From Collinsella sp. (GTDB taxonomy: Bacteria; Actinomycetota; Coriobacteriia; Coriobacteriales; Coriobacteriaceae), in assembly GCA_022745215.1 (NCBI GenBank), contig JAIIWC010000007.1, positions 1-44,987 of the forward strand: 44,987 nt of DNA, given 5' to 3'. Position 1 is the first letter of the stretch; each line of letters begins with the position of its first letter. Below, in pieces: positions 42,226-44,987 of the stretch. Below the pieces are notes generated by a model, which was not told the DNA's origin, searched no databases, and saw only the letters and a list, made by a program, of their open reading frames with translations. The translations under genes and the position numbers were made by a program.

Positions 42226-42504
42226 ATGACTGTTTCCAAAGAGCGCAAGGCGGAGCTGACTGCCCAGTTCGGTAACACCCCGGTCGACACCGGCAACCCC
42301 AAGGTTCAGGTCGCCATCCTGACCGAGCGCATCAAGGAGCTGACCGAGCACATGAAGTCCCACCAGAAGGACTTCCACACCCGTCGTGGCCTGCTCATGC
42401 TCGTCGGCCGTCGTCGTCGTCTTCTCTCCTACATCAAGAAGAACGACATCGTCGAGTATCGTGAGCTCATCAAGGCTCTGGGCATCCGCGACAACATCCA
42501 GTAA
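42226..42504 (+). CDS. rpsO: 30S ribosomal protein S15
   Basis: S15 binds the central domain of 16S rRNA. The 92-residue product begins MTVSKERKAELTAQFGNTPV. It has the conserved HxxDxH..R region HQKDFHTRRGLLMLVGRRRR and ends LSYIKKNDIVEYRELIKALGIR (read in pieces). GAAAGG precedes the ATG at 42226; the upstream in-frame ATG at 42130 lies in the leader. It is followed by a terminator and then pnp, the usual neighbour. Confidence 0.97.
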   Translation: MTVSKERKAELTAQFGNTPVDTGNPKVQVAILTERIKELTEHMKSHQKDFHTRRGLLMLVGRRRRLLSYIKKNDIVEYRELIKALGIRDNIQ

Positions 42505-42520
42505 GGATTTGTACATGCTA

Positions 42521-42551
42521 AGAGCGTCCTGCGCAGCGGGGCGCTCTTTTT
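42521..42551 (+). terminator. Intrinsic terminator after rpsO
   Basis: A stem of about 10 bp with two G-U pairs (AGAGCGTCCT with the GGGGCGCTCT side), a short loop, and five T. Read-through into pnp is possible, since rpsO-pnp is often one unit. Confidence 0.82.
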
Positions 42552-42570
42552 GTGTAAGGGCGTGAACAAT

Positions 42571-42638
42571 CACGCTCTGAAGCGTGGCGGGGGCAGGGGG
42601 CCCGCGTCACATGAGGAGCCTGCAGGCAAGGGGCCTGC
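42571..42638 (+). promoter_or_regulatory. Structured leader of pnp
   Basis: CACGCT-CTGA-AGCGTG (42571-42586) and GCAGGC-AAGGG-GCCTGC (42622-42638) are perfect 6-bp hairpins. The rest is G-rich. Such double hairpins in front of pnp are RNase III and autoregulation targets in other bacteria; that role here is inferred. Confidence 0.5.
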
Positions 42639-42654
42639 GGGGTAAAGGAGAACA

Positions 42655-44901
<2,247 letters not shown>

Positions 44902-44924
44902 CAGCCGCATATAAGCAGCTCACC

Positions 44925-44955
44925 AAGGGCGACTCCGTAACGGGGCCGCCCTTTT
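44925..44955 (+). terminator. Intrinsic terminator after pnp
   Basis: AAGGGCG plus CTCCG pair with CGGGG plus CGCCCTT with one A-C mismatch, loop TAA, then four T. The remaining 32 bases of the window hold nothing recognisable. Confidence 0.8.
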
Positions 44956-44987
44956 GCTATTCCCGGCGGGGTCCGCGGGTAAAGTTT

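Overview
This GC-rich window looks like chromosomal DNA of a host-associated actinobacterium of the class Coriobacteriia, most likely close to Collinsella. The reasons are an actinobacterial-type integration host factor (mIHF) in front of gmk and rpoZ, a two-domain AdhE typical of anaerobes, the non-mevalonate isoprenoid genes, folate-dependent TrmFO, a PyrR-led pyrimidine operon, and gene orders usual in that group. The assignment is inferred from gene content and protein character; no database search was run. Nearly all of the window is dense housekeeping sequence on the + strand.

Layout. Positions 1-12174 hold trmFO (5' end cut by the window), a Xer recombinase, rpsB-tsf, then a tight series pyrH-frr-uppS-cdsA-dxr-rseP-ispG-proS. 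This series covers translation, UMP phosphorylation, and lipid-carrier, phospholipid and isoprenoid synthesis, closed by a strong terminator. On the - strand follow adhE and a small phosphotransferase-fold kinase, whose terminator converges on that of proS. Between adhE and rpmB (- strand) lies the only clearly mobile DNA: a REP-associated (Y1/HUH) transposase gene bounded by 54-bp imperfect inverted repeats, with an extra half-end and a stray copy of transposase-internal sequence on its right. Divergent from rpmB is the pyr operon pyrR-pyrB-pyrC-pyrK-pyrD-pyrF, preceded by a leader that can fold into competing hairpins and a terminator. Then come mihF-gmk-rpoZ-thiI; the DNA-uptake genes comEA-comEC with holA; rpsT; lepA-dus-hemW; two different dnaJ genes; mtaB-phoH-ybeY-dgkA-era-recO; and rpsO and pnp.

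How the parts work together. The window joins ribosome components (S2, S20, S15, L28), translation factors (EF-Ts, RRF, LepA), tRNA modification and charging (TrmFO, ThiI, Dus, MtaB, ProRS), RNA processing (YbeY, PNPase), and most of de novo UMP synthesis (PyrB, C, K, D, F plus PyrH; carAB and pyrE are not here). MEP steps Dxr and IspG sit beside UppS and CdsA, which use the products for envelope carriers and phospholipids.

Most unusual items: (1) the transposase cassette, with two-unit palindromic ends and a transposase ribosome-binding site buried in a 10-bp hairpin; (2) a DnaJ-like protein whose C-terminal half is replaced by membrane segments, directly upstream of a normal DnaJ; (3) a site-2 protease (RseP) with a roughly 100-residue insertion resembling a winged helix; (4) lepA placed for leaderless transcription; and (5) a recurring GCTAnnnT -10 element in the intergenic promoters.
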